A DNA stretch of 64,000 bases from Chloroflexota bacterium. GTDB taxonomy: Bacteria; Chloroflexota; Anaerolineae; Anaerolineales; Villigracilaceae. Under the pieces are notes generated by a model, which had not been told where the DNA came from, did no database searches, and worked only from the letters and a program-made list of their open reading frames with translations. The stretch lies in assembly GCA_016219545.1 (NCBI GenBank), contig JACRMH010000063.1:1-64000 (forward strand), read 5' to 3'. Positions 51,764 through 60,772 of the stretch are shown here, piece after piece. Position 1 is the first letter of the stretch; each line of letters begins with the position of its first letter. Made by a program: the position numbers and the translations under genes.

Positions 51764-52147
51764 TCATCCTTTGACGTAGGAAAATTTTTCGCTAATAAGG
51801 CCTTCCTTCACCTGAAATACATCCACTCCACGGACGTGTCTGGTTTTTCCGTCCGCATCCTTCCAGGTATATTTCCAGCGCATAATGCAGCGTTTGCCAA
51901 ATCCAAAAACTTCCTCGATCTCAATGTGAGCATGAGGTGACTCTCGGAAGAAGTCCTGCCAAAACTGGGTGACCGCCTTTTTTCCCGAGTACACAGTTCC
52001 ATCTGGAGCGGGGTCTGTATTTTCAAAGACGCAATCGTCGCTCATGAGCCTCATCATGCCTGCAACGTCATGACGGTTGAAGGCTTCGTTGAATTCAAGC
52101 ACGATGCGGATCGCTGATTCTATTTTTTCCATGCGGATTGGGCTCAT
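51764..52147 (-). CDS. SnoaL-like/NTF2-fold protein
   Basis: A 127-residue cone-shaped alpha+beta barrel protein. FNEAFNRHDVAGMMRLMSDDCVFEN is the usual SnoaL_2 start, followed by GKKAVTQFWQDFF and the closing strands WKYTWKDADGKTRHVRGVDVFQ. Members bind small ligands or act as isomerases/hydrolases, and function is not assignable. Convergent with fabL, 14 bases apart. Confidence 0.8.
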   Translation of the reverse strand: MSPIRMEKIESAIRIVLEFNEAFNRHDVAGMMRLMSDDCVFENTDPAPDGTVYSGKKAVTQFWQDFFRESPHAHIEIEEVFGFGKRCIMRWKYTWKDADGKTRHVRGVDVFQVKEGLISEKFSYVKG

Positions 52148-52215
52148 ATAACATTTCCTTTCATATCATAGAAAATCGGTTGATGGCGTGGTGAGTATGA
52201 TCTTGAGTTGCTTTT

Positions 52216-52695
52216 CTACTCAATCGCCTTCCACTTACGGAATATTTGTTCCCAAATTCCACTCATATATCGAACATTCGCAATTATGATCCCAATGCCA
52301 ACCATTATCGTGAAAATGATCGATGGAAGTTCAAACCAGCTTAGCAGCGCACAACGGTTTTCAAAAAGCCTCAGTGCGGTTTCTGCATCAGCCTCGGTTC
52401 CACTGGAAACAAAAACAAGGAAAGTCCTTGTGATGTCTAACAAAGCCCACAAATAGACGATGGGTCCGATAGTAAGGATGATACCCATGATGTAAAAAAT
52501 AAAAGATGCCAGGCTTTTGAGCGGCGCTTGACTGGCTTCAATATCTGTCAGATGTTCATTCCTGACTTGTTCAATACGCGCCCGCGCATCTTCCCAGGAT
52601 GATCCTGTTTTTTGACAAACAGAATAGATGAGGTCATCTTCTGATGCCCCTCGCTTTAGTCTTTTCAATATGTAAGAAGTGATTGGTTCTTTCAT
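52216..52695 (-). CDS. membrane protein of unknown function at the cassette-array edge
   Basis: A 159-residue protein. The first ~45 residues form a soluble helical part (EDDLIYSVCQKTGSSWEDARARIEQV), resembling a small helix-turn-helix-like module. Two transmembrane helices follow (~65-88 and ~120-140), with a short acidic loop between. It lies directly beside attC-like site 1 but has no attC-like site at its own 3' end, so it is either the last, eroded cassette or resident chromosomal sequence. Confidence 0.6.
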   Translation of the reverse strand: MKEPITSYILKRLKRGASEDDLIYSVCQKTGSSWEDARARIEQVRNEHLTDIEASQAPLKSLASFIFYIMGIILTIGPIVYLWALLDITRTFLVFVSSGTEADAETALRLFENRCALLSWFELPSIIFTIMVGIGIIIANVRYMSGIWEQIFRKWKAIE

Positions 52696-52703
52696 GGCAG
52701 GTT

Positions 52704-52840
52704 GATTATTAGTTTAGCTAGCGGGCGGGCGTGGACTCTGCTTGGGAGCAGAAAAAAACTCGAAGCGAAATGCTTGACTCGAAGCGCGCCGCACGCCACG
52801 AAGTGACAGTCCTCAGCGTCCAATGCATGCTGTGTTGGGC
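52704..52840 (-). repeat. attC-like site 1
   Basis: Shared core on the plus strand: GCTAGCGGGCGGGCGTGGAC, CTGCTTGGGAGCAG, ACTCGAAG, CAGCGTCCAATGCATGCTGT, ending GTTGGGC (52834-52840). The left core is degenerate (GATTATT). It belongs to the cassette gene at 52962-53762. Confidence 0.75.
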
Positions 52841-52961
52841 AGCCTTGAGCCTGTTAGAACCTTTCCTTTTTGAAGATCACAATGCCATCTATGAATTAAT
52901 ACCACGGCCGGGACTATTTCCCAATGAGGGATTCGATCAACTTACGAATACACTTTTCCTG

Positions 52962-53762
52962 TTAATGTACCAGGGTGGGTGTGGAGTTGCTGACCGGCGT
53001 GGAACCAACCCAGGTGGGACTGCTGACCGACGTAGGTACTTCAACCTGTGTGGGATCACTGATCGGTGTCGCGACTTCTATCTGAGTGGGTGACAACACC
53101 GCGCGGGCAACCTCTTTGGCTTTTTCCACCATTTGGGCAATATCCATTTCGGGATCTGCATAAGCAAAGGAATAGAAATTATCACCCGAAACGATCGCCA
53201 CTGTGCCGATTTGAAATCCAATGGGGGTGAGGTAGGCATATGCGTTGGTCCCGAACTCCGGCACGGGCTCAATCTTCCCTCCACAATTCCCCTGCATCTG
53301 TATATCCATTTGGAATAATTCCAGCACCGATTTGCTCATCAGCGCTTCGACCTCTGGAGGAAATGGGGTGGCCGTGTTTGTGCCGCCGGAATAACCGACC
53401 GAACAGCCTTTTTGATACTGTGCAATTTCATTCAAAAAGTTCCTCTTCGCCTGTTCCCCCATGGTGATCGTGATATAGATGCCCTTCCCTGTGCTGGTGA
53501 AGAAGGTACACACTGAATATCCTGAAGCATTGCTAGGTGTGGGTGGGTTGACGGTTTCGCCCAATATCGTGCTGGCTCTTGCCTCATTGAGCAATTTGCA
53601 TGCATCCGTCTCTGTTAATGCCATTGCAGGTGTAGCTTCTGGGGTTGTCAGGGATGGCGGAGATGCCTGAGGGGTAATGGCGCCTGGCCTTTCTGTGGGC
53701 AGACTGCACGCGGAGGCAGCCAGTATAAGAGCAAAAAAAAGAAGTTCAATCCTGGTTTTCAT
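52962..53762 (-). CDS. cassette-borne lipoprotein with DUF3558-like pattern
   Basis: A 266-residue exported protein. The lipobox is SAC (Cys ~19), followed by a Pro/Thr/Ala-rich linker. The middle domain begins LTETDACKLLNEARASTILG and has GYSVCTFFTSTGKGIYITIT, as in DUF3558-like secreted proteins of Gram-positive and Chloroflexota origin. The C-terminus repeats a ~12-residue unit (SPTQIEVATPIS, DPTQVEVPTSVS, SPTWVGSTPVSN) and is probably a flexible tail. It is bracketed by attC-like sites 1 and 2. Confidence 0.7.
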   Translation of the reverse strand: MKTRIELLFFALILAASACSLPTERPGAITPQASPPSLTTPEATPAMALTETDACKLLNEARASTILGETVNPPTPSNASGYSVCTFFTSTGKGIYITITMGEQAKRNFLNEIAQYQKGCSVGYSGGTNTATPFPPEVEALMSKSVLELFQMDIQMQGNCGGKIEPVPEFGTNAYAYLTPIGFQIGTVAIVSGDNFYSFAYADPEMDIAQMVEKAKEVARAVLSPTQIEVATPISDPTQVEVPTSVSSPTWVGSTPVSNSTPTLVH

Positions 53763-53932
53763 TTTTACTCCTTTCGGTTTTTGAATATGATTGTTTCTAC
53801 ATCAAAGGATCTTTGACGGTCACCTCATGGCTGTAGGTCTATCATCGCAAAATGGACAATAGACGCGTCTGTCAACTAAAGTGTTGTGCTGTTCCTGTGA
53901 AGTGCGTAGTATTTTCACGTGCTGCCTCGGCT

Positions 53933-54219
53933 GCCCAACGGTGTGCATTCGCGGACATGGGACGGTGTGGACTCTGCTCAGGAGCAGGAAAAACCCGAAG
54001 CCAAGCGCTCTTCCTCCTCTTGCGAAGCACCCTGCGGGCAAATCCGGTCTCTTAGTTTCAATCCCTTCCAAACTTAAGATCGGATTTGGGGAAGGTGTCT
54101 CCGCGAAGCGGGACGGAGGGGGCGAGGCAGAGAAAACTCGAAGCCAGAAAATTCTTGACGCGAAGCGTGCCGCACGCCCTGCGGGCAATCCCACCAGTCG
54201 TGTGCACACTTTGTTGAGC
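53933..54219 (-). repeat. attC-like site 2, long form
   Basis: Cores GCCCAAC (53933-53939) and GTTGAGC (54213-54219) bound 287 bases. It contains the nested module also seen at about 2112-2250 and 60535-60670, bounded by two copies of a GAGCAGGAAAAACYCGAAGCC-like segment. It belongs to the gene at 54309-54614. Confidence 0.75.
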
Positions 54220-54308
54220 GCAAATTTTGAGACTCTTTGACATTGTGATGTTCGCTATCATTTTTTGACAATGACCTTATTTATGTTTGCTCTAATTATT
54301 TTAGAAGA

Positions 54309-54614
54309 TTAAACCTGTTCATCCAAAAGGCGGTGGCGCACTTTCCAAATCCATTGAGCCAGTTTGATGATTCCAAAGCCCATAAGCCCACCCCATAATA
54401 GCGTGCCAATGTAAGGAGGGAATAATGTACCTGGCAATGTCAGTATAAAGGCTAATTCAAACCACCACGGCTTTGGTTCGCCACGGTAGCCCCAAGCCTC
54501 TATCGCGAACCACCAACAAAATACGGTATAGACCAGCATAGTGAAAGGCACAAATATCCAGTAATACCACCGTGGTAATCGGAATTGAGAAGCCTCCTTA
54601 TTTGTAATACTCAT
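54309..54614 (-). CDS. small membrane protein, cassette-borne
   Basis: A 101-residue protein with two or three hydrophobic segments (WIFVPFTMLVYTVFCWWFAI, LAFILTLPGTLFPPYIGTLL, LMGFGIIKLAQWIW). Trp- and Pro-rich. No known domain. It has its own attC-like site downstream, so it is a single-gene cassette. Confidence 0.65.
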   Translation of the reverse strand: MSITNKEASQFRLPRWYYWIFVPFTMLVYTVFCWWFAIEAWGYRGEPKPWWFELAFILTLPGTLFPPYIGTLLWGGLMGFGIIKLAQWIWKVRHRLLDEQV

Positions 54615-54657
54615 TTATATTTCCTTTTTCAATGTATTACTCAGCAGTTTACCCAGC

Positions 54658-54805
54658 GCCCAACGGTGAGCGTTAGCGGCGGACAAGGGGCGAGCGTGGA
54701 TTCGATTTGGGAGCAGGAAAAACTCGAAGCTAGGAAAATGCTCGAAAATGCTGCACCGTACCCCAACTTCCAGTGCACGAGCTTCCAGTGCACGCTTTGT
54801 TAGAT
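54658..54805 (-). repeat. attC-like site 3
   Basis: Cores GCCCAAC (54658-54664) and GTTAGAT (54799-54805). The stop codon of the gene to its right lies within the second core, a feature of compact cassettes. TTCCAGTGCACG is duplicated inside the right arm. Confidence 0.8.
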
Positions 54806-55803
54806 TGCCTGACTATCCGACACGATTATATTTTCATTCACAACCATACCCTTGTAGAGCTTTGTCCAGAGGGCAGAGTTAAAGCTAGTTAATATGCCTC
54901 CAAGGCCAACTGCAACGAAGAAAAAATAAAACCCTATAAAAATAGCTGCGAGGATGGTAGCTGTATTCCAATTTTGGTGAAGGAATGCACGCGCAACGGG
55001 CACCCAAATAATCAAAGCTGGAATTGCGGCAATCCAGCCGAAAATAACGCCAATTACAATTAATACAATGCCATTTAACAAAACGAAACCAAGATTTTTA
55101 CGTGTTATTTTCCAGCCTCGTTTAATGCTGTCAGTTATGGTCAGGTTCTCTAGTACAAAGCTGCGAGCCGCTACTTTGTTGAGTAAACTAAGAAGCCAGC
55201 CAAAAATACCGCCAATACAAATTAAAGGAAAGATGCAAGCAAAACCAAGAAAAAAATTGACATTATTGGCTGGAATACTGCCTGCATTTCTTCTGGAGAC
55301 GGTGTCTTTCCCAACAGCATAGATTTGTAAACATCAAAGAATTGAGAGAATAGCCATACTCCGCCCGCAATAGCTGGAAGATTAAGAATTGCTGTCGGAA
55401 GAGCAAAAAGAATGGACATAATTGTGAGTGGAATAGCTCGTTGCTTTCCAGCGTTCCACCCACTATTTACTGAAGTTGAACCTTTTTGATCTGCATCGTC
55501 AACCATGCTAATAAGGGCGCTTTGCGACCACCAACAAATCAGACTTTTAATAATCCAGATCACTAGACTTAATAAACTAAATCCTATTATGTAGGGAATT
55601 GGATTATCAAGAATCTTGATCAACAAATCACTGCCTGGCATGGATGGTAATCCACCTTGTCCAGCTGGATACGACTCGCGGTAGTTTACGCTAAAACTAT
55701 ATTCTCCCTGACCAAATATGGTAATCACAATTCCGAAAACCCAAAGAGATTTGTGACGCCAGAAAGTGTTTAGGGCTTCTTTGAAGATTGATACGTAGTT
55801 CAT
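54800..55803 (-). pseudogene. six-helix membrane protein split by a frameshift, cassette-borne
   Basis: Translation from the ATG at 55803 gives a membrane protein (MNYVSIFKEALNTFWRHKSL, then VFGIVITIFGQG) that stops at 55222. The neighbouring frame continues without a break: GFACIFPLICIGGIFGWLLS, then a segment with VAARSFVLENLTITDSIKRG, then GFVLLNGIVLIVIGVIFGW, to the TAA at 54800. One missing base in the A7 run at 55250-55256 explains the shift, and A8 would restore a ~333-residue protein. Function unknown. Confidence 0.8.
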
Positions 55804-55848
55804 AATGATTTCCCTTTTTATGTACATGATTTTTGGATGCAACTGGCA

Positions 55849-55978
55849 ATCTAACGGTTTGCGTTACCCGCGTGTGGGTGGGCGTGGACTCTGCTTGGGA
55901 GCAGAAAAAAACTCGAAGCCAGAAAACTACTTGAAAACCGCGCAGAATCCCACACGTCAGGTGCATGCTTTGTTGGGC
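55849..55978 (-). repeat. attC-like site 4
   Basis: Cores ATCTAAC (55849-55855) and GTTGGGC (55972-55978) bound 130 bases with the full shared core. It belongs to the glycosyltransferase cassette. Confidence 0.85.
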
Positions 55979-55985
55979 GGCAGTT

Positions 55986-57344
55986 TTATCTTAACAATTG
56001 CTCCAGATGGTCTGGCGTTATGGTAGACGGAATGCCCTTTTTACTGTTAAGCGGCTGTTTTTTGCTAGCCACCCAAGCAATACAACGTGATGCCGTTACC
56101 ACACCTTGAGTTGACTTAAGACTATTCATAATGGTCAATGCCCGCTCTTGTAACGTCGGGGTTTTACGTATTTCTTCAACAACATCTAAGAGTTGTTTTT
56201 CACTAAAATTTGCAATATCAACCTTTTTACCAACCCCTAGATAAACAACACGGCTTGCGTTGTCAGCCTGCTCCCCACCTACTGGCATAACAACTATGGG
56301 TTTGCCGGAAGACAAGGCTTCATTTATGCTGTTATTTCCGCCATGACTGATGAAAAGATCAATTTTAGGTAATAATCCAATTTGAGGAACGCTCTTGAAA
56401 ACAGTGGCGTTCTGCGGCAACACGCTTTTTTGAAGAGTTTGATATGCGCCGCCCGCGCTAACAATAACCTGATAATCAGGCATGTCAAGCGCACGCATAA
56501 TTTTCAAGAATACATCCGGCTTATTATTAAAGACAGTGCCAAGCGAAACGTAAATTTTGAATTTATCAGAACGCAACAGGTCAAATGAAAATTCATCAAC
56601 CTCTACGCGCTTGCCAAAACACGTCCCAACAAAAAAAGTGTTTTGGGTGAGGTTTTCGCGTAGCGCCTCCATACAATCGGCACTGGCGATAATATTTAGC
56701 CAGTGCGAATATGGGCGACGTAATATATCGGGTTCGGCAGGTGGCAGACCAAATGCCTGCCTTGCTTTATTGACGCGCCTATCAAAGTTGTTGAGCATCT
56801 GATTTTCTTTTTCTATATAGTTATTTGCAAAAGACTTAGGGTCAGACCCGATTGGTAAACCACTCCCAAATGGGGGGATACCTTTGCCGCGAAAAGGCAA
56901 ACCGCTATGATAAATGACCACGTATGGTATTTTCGTGATATCCGCCGCTATACTTGTTGCTGGAAAAGCAAAATCTGTTACCAGAACATCAGGACGGTAT
57001 ATTTCAATGAGCTTGAGAATATGCTTTGTATAATGTTCCAATCCTTGTGAGAACATATTAAAAGCATGGAGAACTTCGTTGTGCCCTGATTTATACGGTA
57101 AGCCAATCGCATTCCATACCAAAGAAAGATGCGGGGGGATAAGTTCACAAGCAAGACCATTTCGTCTGATTCTATCGGGAATGGCAAGACCTGTATCAAG
57201 AATCTGGATGTTCGTTCTTATTTCATGGATCACGGGCACTGAAAAACGAACATCATGCCCATCATCTTGCATTTGCATTGCAATGCTGAGAAGTGCATTT
57301 AGATGACCAACCGTAGGTTGAATTAAGAAAAGTAACTTGCTCAA
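55986..57344 (-). CDS. GT1 (MGT-type) glycosyltransferase, cassette-borne
   Basis: A 452-residue enzyme transferring a sugar from a UDP-sugar to a small lipophilic acceptor. The N-terminal half has the GT-B start LLFLIQPTVGHLNALLSIAM (with the catalytic-type His) and VLVTDFAFPATSIAADI. The C-terminal donor-binding block reads PQIGLLPKIDLFISHGGNNS then GKPIVVMPVGGEQADN, the MGT/UGT signature. The start is a TTG at 57344 with GGAG seven bases upstream. The frame extends 35 codons further through attC-like site 5. It is the only clear enzyme of the array. Confidence 0.88.
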   Translation of the reverse strand: MSKLLFLIQPTVGHLNALLSIAMQMQDDGHDVRFSVPVIHEIRTNIQILDTGLAIPDRIRRNGLACELIPPHLSLVWNAIGLPYKSGHNEVLHAFNMFSQGLEHYTKHILKLIEIYRPDVLVTDFAFPATSIAADITKIPYVVIYHSGLPFRGKGIPPFGSGLPIGSDPKSFANNYIEKENQMLNNFDRRVNKARQAFGLPPAEPDILRRPYSHWLNIIASADCMEALRENLTQNTFFVGTCFGKRVEVDEFSFDLLRSDKFKIYVSLGTVFNNKPDVFLKIMRALDMPDYQVIVSAGGAYQTLQKSVLPQNATVFKSVPQIGLLPKIDLFISHGGNNSINEALSSGKPIVVMPVGGEQADNASRVVYLGVGKKVDIANFSEKQLLDVVEEIRKTPTLQERALTIMNSLKSTQGVVTASRCIAWVASKKQPLNSKKGIPSTITPDHLEQLLR

Positions 57345-57377
57345 AAATAGTCTCCAATGACAATATCTGGCGAAGCC

Positions 57378-57461
57378 GTCCAACCAGAAAAATGATAAGG
57401 CGTAGAAAACTACTTGGGATTTACGCAGAATCCCCAGCGTCATGTGCACGCTTTGTTGGGC
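57378..57461 (-). repeat. attC-like site 5, shortened
   Basis: Cores GTCCAAC (57378-57384) and GTTGGGC (57455-57461) bound only 84 bases. The arm with GCGTGGACTCTGC is missing, while CGCAGAATCCCCAGCGT and TGTGCACGCTTT are kept. It belongs to the gene at 57465-58094. Confidence 0.7.
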
Positions 57462-57464
57462 GGC

Positions 57465-58094
57465 TCACGGGGTAACAGTTATTTCAACGTCAGCGTGAGT
57501 TTCAGGGCTGTGATTTATCAGGTTCTTTTTTGACCATGCTGAAAACTCTTCCAACAACAATCCGTCAGGCTGTAACCAGTCACTTGATGCCAAGAAAATC
57601 CATGTATATTCTTTGATATAGCCAGCCTCGTATACTTTGAGTAAGTCATCCAAATATGGGTTTTTCAAACTTGTGTCTGGACCTCGTAATTCTTTCCAAA
57701 GTATGGCTAAAGTACTTCTTGCAGACACTTCCTCTTCGAATGTTCGTTCATAACCTCTTTGAACAATCTCATCTGTGGAAACATTGGCTTGTATCCACTC
57801 TGTGCGAGAAATTGCGTAGCCCATCCAAGCTGATATTATGGGCGTTTCTTCATTTTTCAATGCTGGGTCAAGTACTATCCCAGCTTGATAACCTGTTTTT
57901 ATCGAGTCCGATGTAGGTGACGGCTCTGGAAGAGATGCCGTAGGGGTTTTGGTTGGCGCGCTTGTTGTTCTAGGGGTAGTAAGAACTAAAGGCTCAACAG
58001 TCGGCGTGCTCGTTTGGTTTGAAGGCTGGGTGTTAGTTGTACTACATGCTGCAACTATGAAAACGGTGAGTATGACAATTCCTAATTTTCTCAT
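57465..58094 (-). CDS. putative lipoprotein, cassette-borne
   Basis: A 209-residue exported protein with lipobox VAAC (Cys ~17) and a long Thr/Pro/Ser linker to ~residue 65. The mature domain has GYQAGIVLDPALKNEETPII, WIQANVSTDEIVQRGYE and WLQPDGLLLEEFSAW. No known family is recognised. Its stop codon lies three bases after attC-like site 5. Confidence 0.65.
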   Translation of the reverse strand: MRKLGIVILTVFIVAACSTTNTQPSNQTSTPTVEPLVLTTPRTTSAPTKTPTASLPEPSPTSDSIKTGYQAGIVLDPALKNEETPIISAWMGYAISRTEWIQANVSTDEIVQRGYERTFEEEVSARSTLAILWKELRGPDTSLKNPYLDDLLKVYEAGYIKEYTWIFLASSDWLQPDGLLLEEFSAWSKKNLINHSPETHADVEITVTP

Positions 58095-58130
58095 TTTATT
58101 CCCTTTCCTTTAACGATATTGGGGTTTACC

Positions 58131-58253
58131 GCCCAACGGCTTGCGTTAGCGGCTTGGTGGGAGAACCAGCCAACGAAACGGGAAAATGCTTTCGCTTGGA
58201 CTCCTCAAATTTGCACGGCCCACCACCAAGTCCGCCTGCACGCATTGTTAGGC
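58131..58253 (-). repeat. attC-like site 6 (best-preserved)
   Basis: Cores GCCCAAC (58131-58137) and GTTAGGC (58247-58253) bound 123 bases. The inner arms (GCTTGGTGGG / CCCACCACCAAG) pair well, as expected for a foldable attC. The central sequence differs from the other sites, so this cassette may have come from another array. Confidence 0.85.
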
Positions 58254-58291
58254 GCACTGCTTATGTAGATCTGGTACTTGTTTTCAGGGCC

Positions 58292-58927
58292 TCATGATAT
58301 CTGGTATTTCACTAGTTCGGTTAAGGTCCTCCACCAAGACCGCCTGCTCTCGTATTCCTGCCAATCCACTTGATTTGCATCCATCAATGCATTCATCGGA
58401 ACCGACAGGGAATAAACAGTTGAAAATGCCTTCCAATACACGATGGAGGGCTTCTCCTCGGTCAAAGTGGTTGTCTTAACTTCATCTTGTTTGAACCCGT
58501 AAAGTCGACAGTGAGTTGCACAATCTACAAATGCTTGGACAGTTGCTGCGGCTGGAGATTCAACCGATAATATCCACAGTCCAGTTTCATCCTCTGTGGA
58601 ATAATCCGTGCAATATCTTTCCCAATTAGGAGCTCGTTCGACCTCCCATAGTTTTCCGCCTGCTTCTGTTAACCCGTAGAATTTTCTGCCATCCAAATCA
58701 GAAGCGTGAGAACTGAGGATGCCATTCTCGAAAAGTCTGTCAATTAGATCTCTTAGAACCTTGGTCTCCAAACTATGAGAGTACGGCAAATTATGCCAGC
58801 TCGCATAGTTTTCTTGCATCAGAGATTCAAACCTATCCCTGGCATCAAACAAGGCATCGAGAATGAGTAATTCATCTTCGGATAAGTTTGTTTCCTTTGT
58901 CCTCTTGAGAAAACTTCCTGCATTCAT
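58292..58927 (-). CDS. hypothetical protein, winged-helix-like, cassette-borne
   Basis: A 211-residue cytosolic protein. The N-terminal part (LSEDELLILDALFDARDRFE, LRDLIDRLFENGILSSHASD, FYGLTEAGGKLWEVERAP) has the pattern of a winged helix, with LTEAG as in many MarR/PadR-like regulators. The C-terminal half has no recognised domain. A DNA-binding role is possible but not shown. Confidence 0.6.
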   Translation of the reverse strand: MNAGSFLKRTKETNLSEDELLILDALFDARDRFESLMQENYASWHNLPYSHSLETKVLRDLIDRLFENGILSSHASDLDGRKFYGLTEAGGKLWEVERAPNWERYCTDYSTEDETGLWILSVESPAAATVQAFVDCATHCRLYGFKQDEVKTTTLTEEKPSIVYWKAFSTVYSLSVPMNALMDANQVDWQEYESRRSWWRTLTELVKYQIS

Positions 58928-58957
58928 GGATATAGCTTTCGAGTTTCTTTTCTGTGC

Positions 58958-59087
58958 GCCTAACGGTTTGCGTTACCCGCGCTGGGGCGGGCGGCGGAAC
59001 GCCGTCCGACTGGGAAAATGCTGAGGTGTGGAAAACTGCTTGAAAAACGCGCCGAATCCCCAGTGTCCACTGCAAGCTGTGTTGGGG
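58958..59087 (-). repeat. attC-like site 7
   Basis: Cores GCCTAAC (58958-58964) and GTTGGGG (59081-59087) bound 130 bases with CGCGCCGAATCCCCAGTGTC and CACTGCAAGCTGT. It belongs to the gene at 59100-59774. Confidence 0.8.
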
Positions 59088-59099
59088 GGCGTTATATCC

Positions 59100-59774
59100 T
59101 CACAAGCTTTTGATCTCGGAAGGCATATTTCGATACGGCAGATTGTCCTTTTCTTGCAAGATGGGCAAAGTGGTATCGAGCAAAGCCATCTTAACATATT
59201 TTTGTTTGGAGACAACTTGATCCTCAATAAAAAACTTGGGATAGCCACGACGAAGTTTACCTTTGCGATTCCATACACGTTCAATGCCGTGTAACTTTCC
59301 CCTTTGCCAATGACTCTCATGCATCAAGTCGTGCTGGGATGAGGCAAACCACCATTCGTAGCCGTGCGGCACGCCATCTTGCAAGCTGTGGACTTCGGAA
59401 ACAAAAACCCCTTTTCGTTCATCTTCTTGTCGCCAAATATCCAACCCGGTACCATACTTCAATTTGTACTTGCCGATCACCTTGCCGTTACGACCATACT
59501 GTTTCGCCGTACCGTGAATCTTGCCGTTGGTGTAAGGTTCTATGGAGAGCAAGTTCCCATCATCATCCCAGGTGATCTCGCGACCCTGTTTGAGTCCATC
59601 TTTCATGGGAGTTTCTAAAATGAGAATGCCATCCTGGTTATAGACTCTTCTCCCAACATGATTTCCCGCGACCAAGCAATCGACAACGCGATAGCCCTGA
59701 GCTAGATCTTCCTTGTTTGTGCGAACAAGTTTCTCTGTAACACCGTGCGGTATGCCTGATTTCACGGATTTCAT
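59100..59774 (-). CDS. MORN_2-repeat protein, cassette-borne
   Basis: A 224-residue protein made largely of MORN_2/YwqK-type beta-hairpin repeats: NQDGILILETPMKDGLKQGR, WDDDGNLLSIEPYTNGKIHG, YGRNGKVIGKYKL, then GVPHGYEWWFASS. Similar repeat proteins are annotated as YwqK-type antitoxins in some contexts or as surface proteins. No partner gene is adjacent here, so role is open. The ATG at 59774 was chosen. A 12-codon extension runs toward attC-like site 8. Confidence 0.75.
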   Translation of the reverse strand: MKSVKSGIPHGVTEKLVRTNKEDLAQGYRVVDCLVAGNHVGRRVYNQDGILILETPMKDGLKQGREITWDDDGNLLSIEPYTNGKIHGTAKQYGRNGKVIGKYKLKYGTGLDIWRQEDERKGVFVSEVHSLQDGVPHGYEWWFASSQHDLMHESHWQRGKLHGIERVWNRKGKLRRGYPKFFIEDQVVSKQKYVKMALLDTTLPILQEKDNLPYRNMPSEIKSL

Positions 59775-59804
59775 CGTTCTTCTACCTTGCCATAATATGC
59801 AGCC

Positions 59805-59939
59805 ACCCAACGGTCTGCGCTAGCGGACATGGGGCGGGTGTGGACTCTGCTTAGGAGCAGAAGAAATCCGAAGCCAGAAAAATGCTTGACGCGAAGCGTG
59901 CCGCAGAATCCCCAGCGTCCAGTGCACGTGATGTTAGGC
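59805..59939 (-). repeat. attC-like site 8
   Basis: Cores ACCCAAC (59805-59811) and GTTAGGC (59933-59939) bound 135 bases and match the full array consensus, including TGTGGACTCTGCTTAGGAGC and CCCAGCGTCCAGTGCACG. Confidence 0.87.
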
Positions 59940-59991
59940 TGCGTTTTTTGCATTGAAACCTAGTGCGTAAGTCTTTCTGACCATAGCTCAA

Positions 59992-60438
59992 TTACCGTAT
60001 TGGTATTCTTTCAAATCTTAGCAATTCACCATCTCCATATGATTCGCTGTCCAATCGTTGTATTAATAAATCTTGATCATCTCTTTTTACTGACCAGGTC
60101 ATTAATTCAATCATTCGAGGGCTACAATCAATTGAAATTAATTCTGCTTCAATGAATTTGTAGGTGCAAGTACCACCATCGTTGCCCGTCCAAATTAATA
60201 AATTCGTTTCGTCAACAAAAGTGTATTCCCAAAAAACATCCGCAATATACTCAGAGCTTTCAAATTTGTGTTTACCTTCGTATTTCCACCTGCCGATAAT
60301 AAATTCGGACAACGGCATGTCTTCTGGCATATCTAGAGACTCGTTTTGACGGATTCCGATACTGCAACTAGTAGCAATCAAGATTGAGCAGATTATTAGA
60401 GTGAATTTTACCGAATTTTCAAAAGCGGTTTTCTGCAT
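59992..60438 (-). CDS. putative lipoprotein, lipocalin-like size, cassette-borne
   Basis: A 148-residue exported protein with lipobox TSC (Cys ~25). FIIGRWKYEGKHKFESSEYI, VFWEYTFVDETNLLIWTGND and DLLIQRLDS give a run of beta strands with GRW near the start, resembling small lipocalin-like (DUF-type) beta barrels. No family assignment. It is bounded by attC-like sites 8 and 9. Confidence 0.65.
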   Translation of the reverse strand: MQKTAFENSVKFTLIICSILIATSCSIGIRQNESLDMPEDMPLSEFIIGRWKYEGKHKFESSEYIADVFWEYTFVDETNLLIWTGNDGGTCTYKFIEAELISIDCSPRMIELMTWSVKRDDQDLLIQRLDSESYGDGELLRFERIPIR

Positions 60439-60478
60439 TTTCCATTTACCAAAATGATTGTTTGCAATTTTTCCAGCA

Positions 60479-60730
60479 ACTTAACGCTTTGCGCTAGCGG
60501 ACTGCTGTCGCAGGCGTGGACTCTGCTTGGGAGCAGGATAAAACTCAAAGCCAAGCGCTCTTCCTCCTCCAAATCCGACATCCTTACGTTCCATCCTTTC
60601 CCAAATTTCACTGCCGTATTTGGGGGAGGTGTCCGAAGGACGGAGGGGGCGGAGCAGGAAAAACTCGAAGCTAGAAAAATGCTTGTAAACTGCGCAGACT
60701 CCCCAGCGTCCAGTGCATGCGGTGTTAGGC
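60479..60730 (-). repeat. attC-like site 9, long form
   Basis: Cores ACTTAAC (60479-60485) and GTTAGGC (60724-60730) bound 252 bases. It contains the nested module between two GAGCAGGAWAAAACTCRAAGC-like copies (about 60532 and 60653), with CCAAATCCGACATCC and GGGGGAGGTGTCCGAAGGAC inside. Confidence 0.8.
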
Positions 60731-60772
60731 AGCTTTTTGTTTGTAACTAGATTGCTTTGTTGTTTTGTCTTC

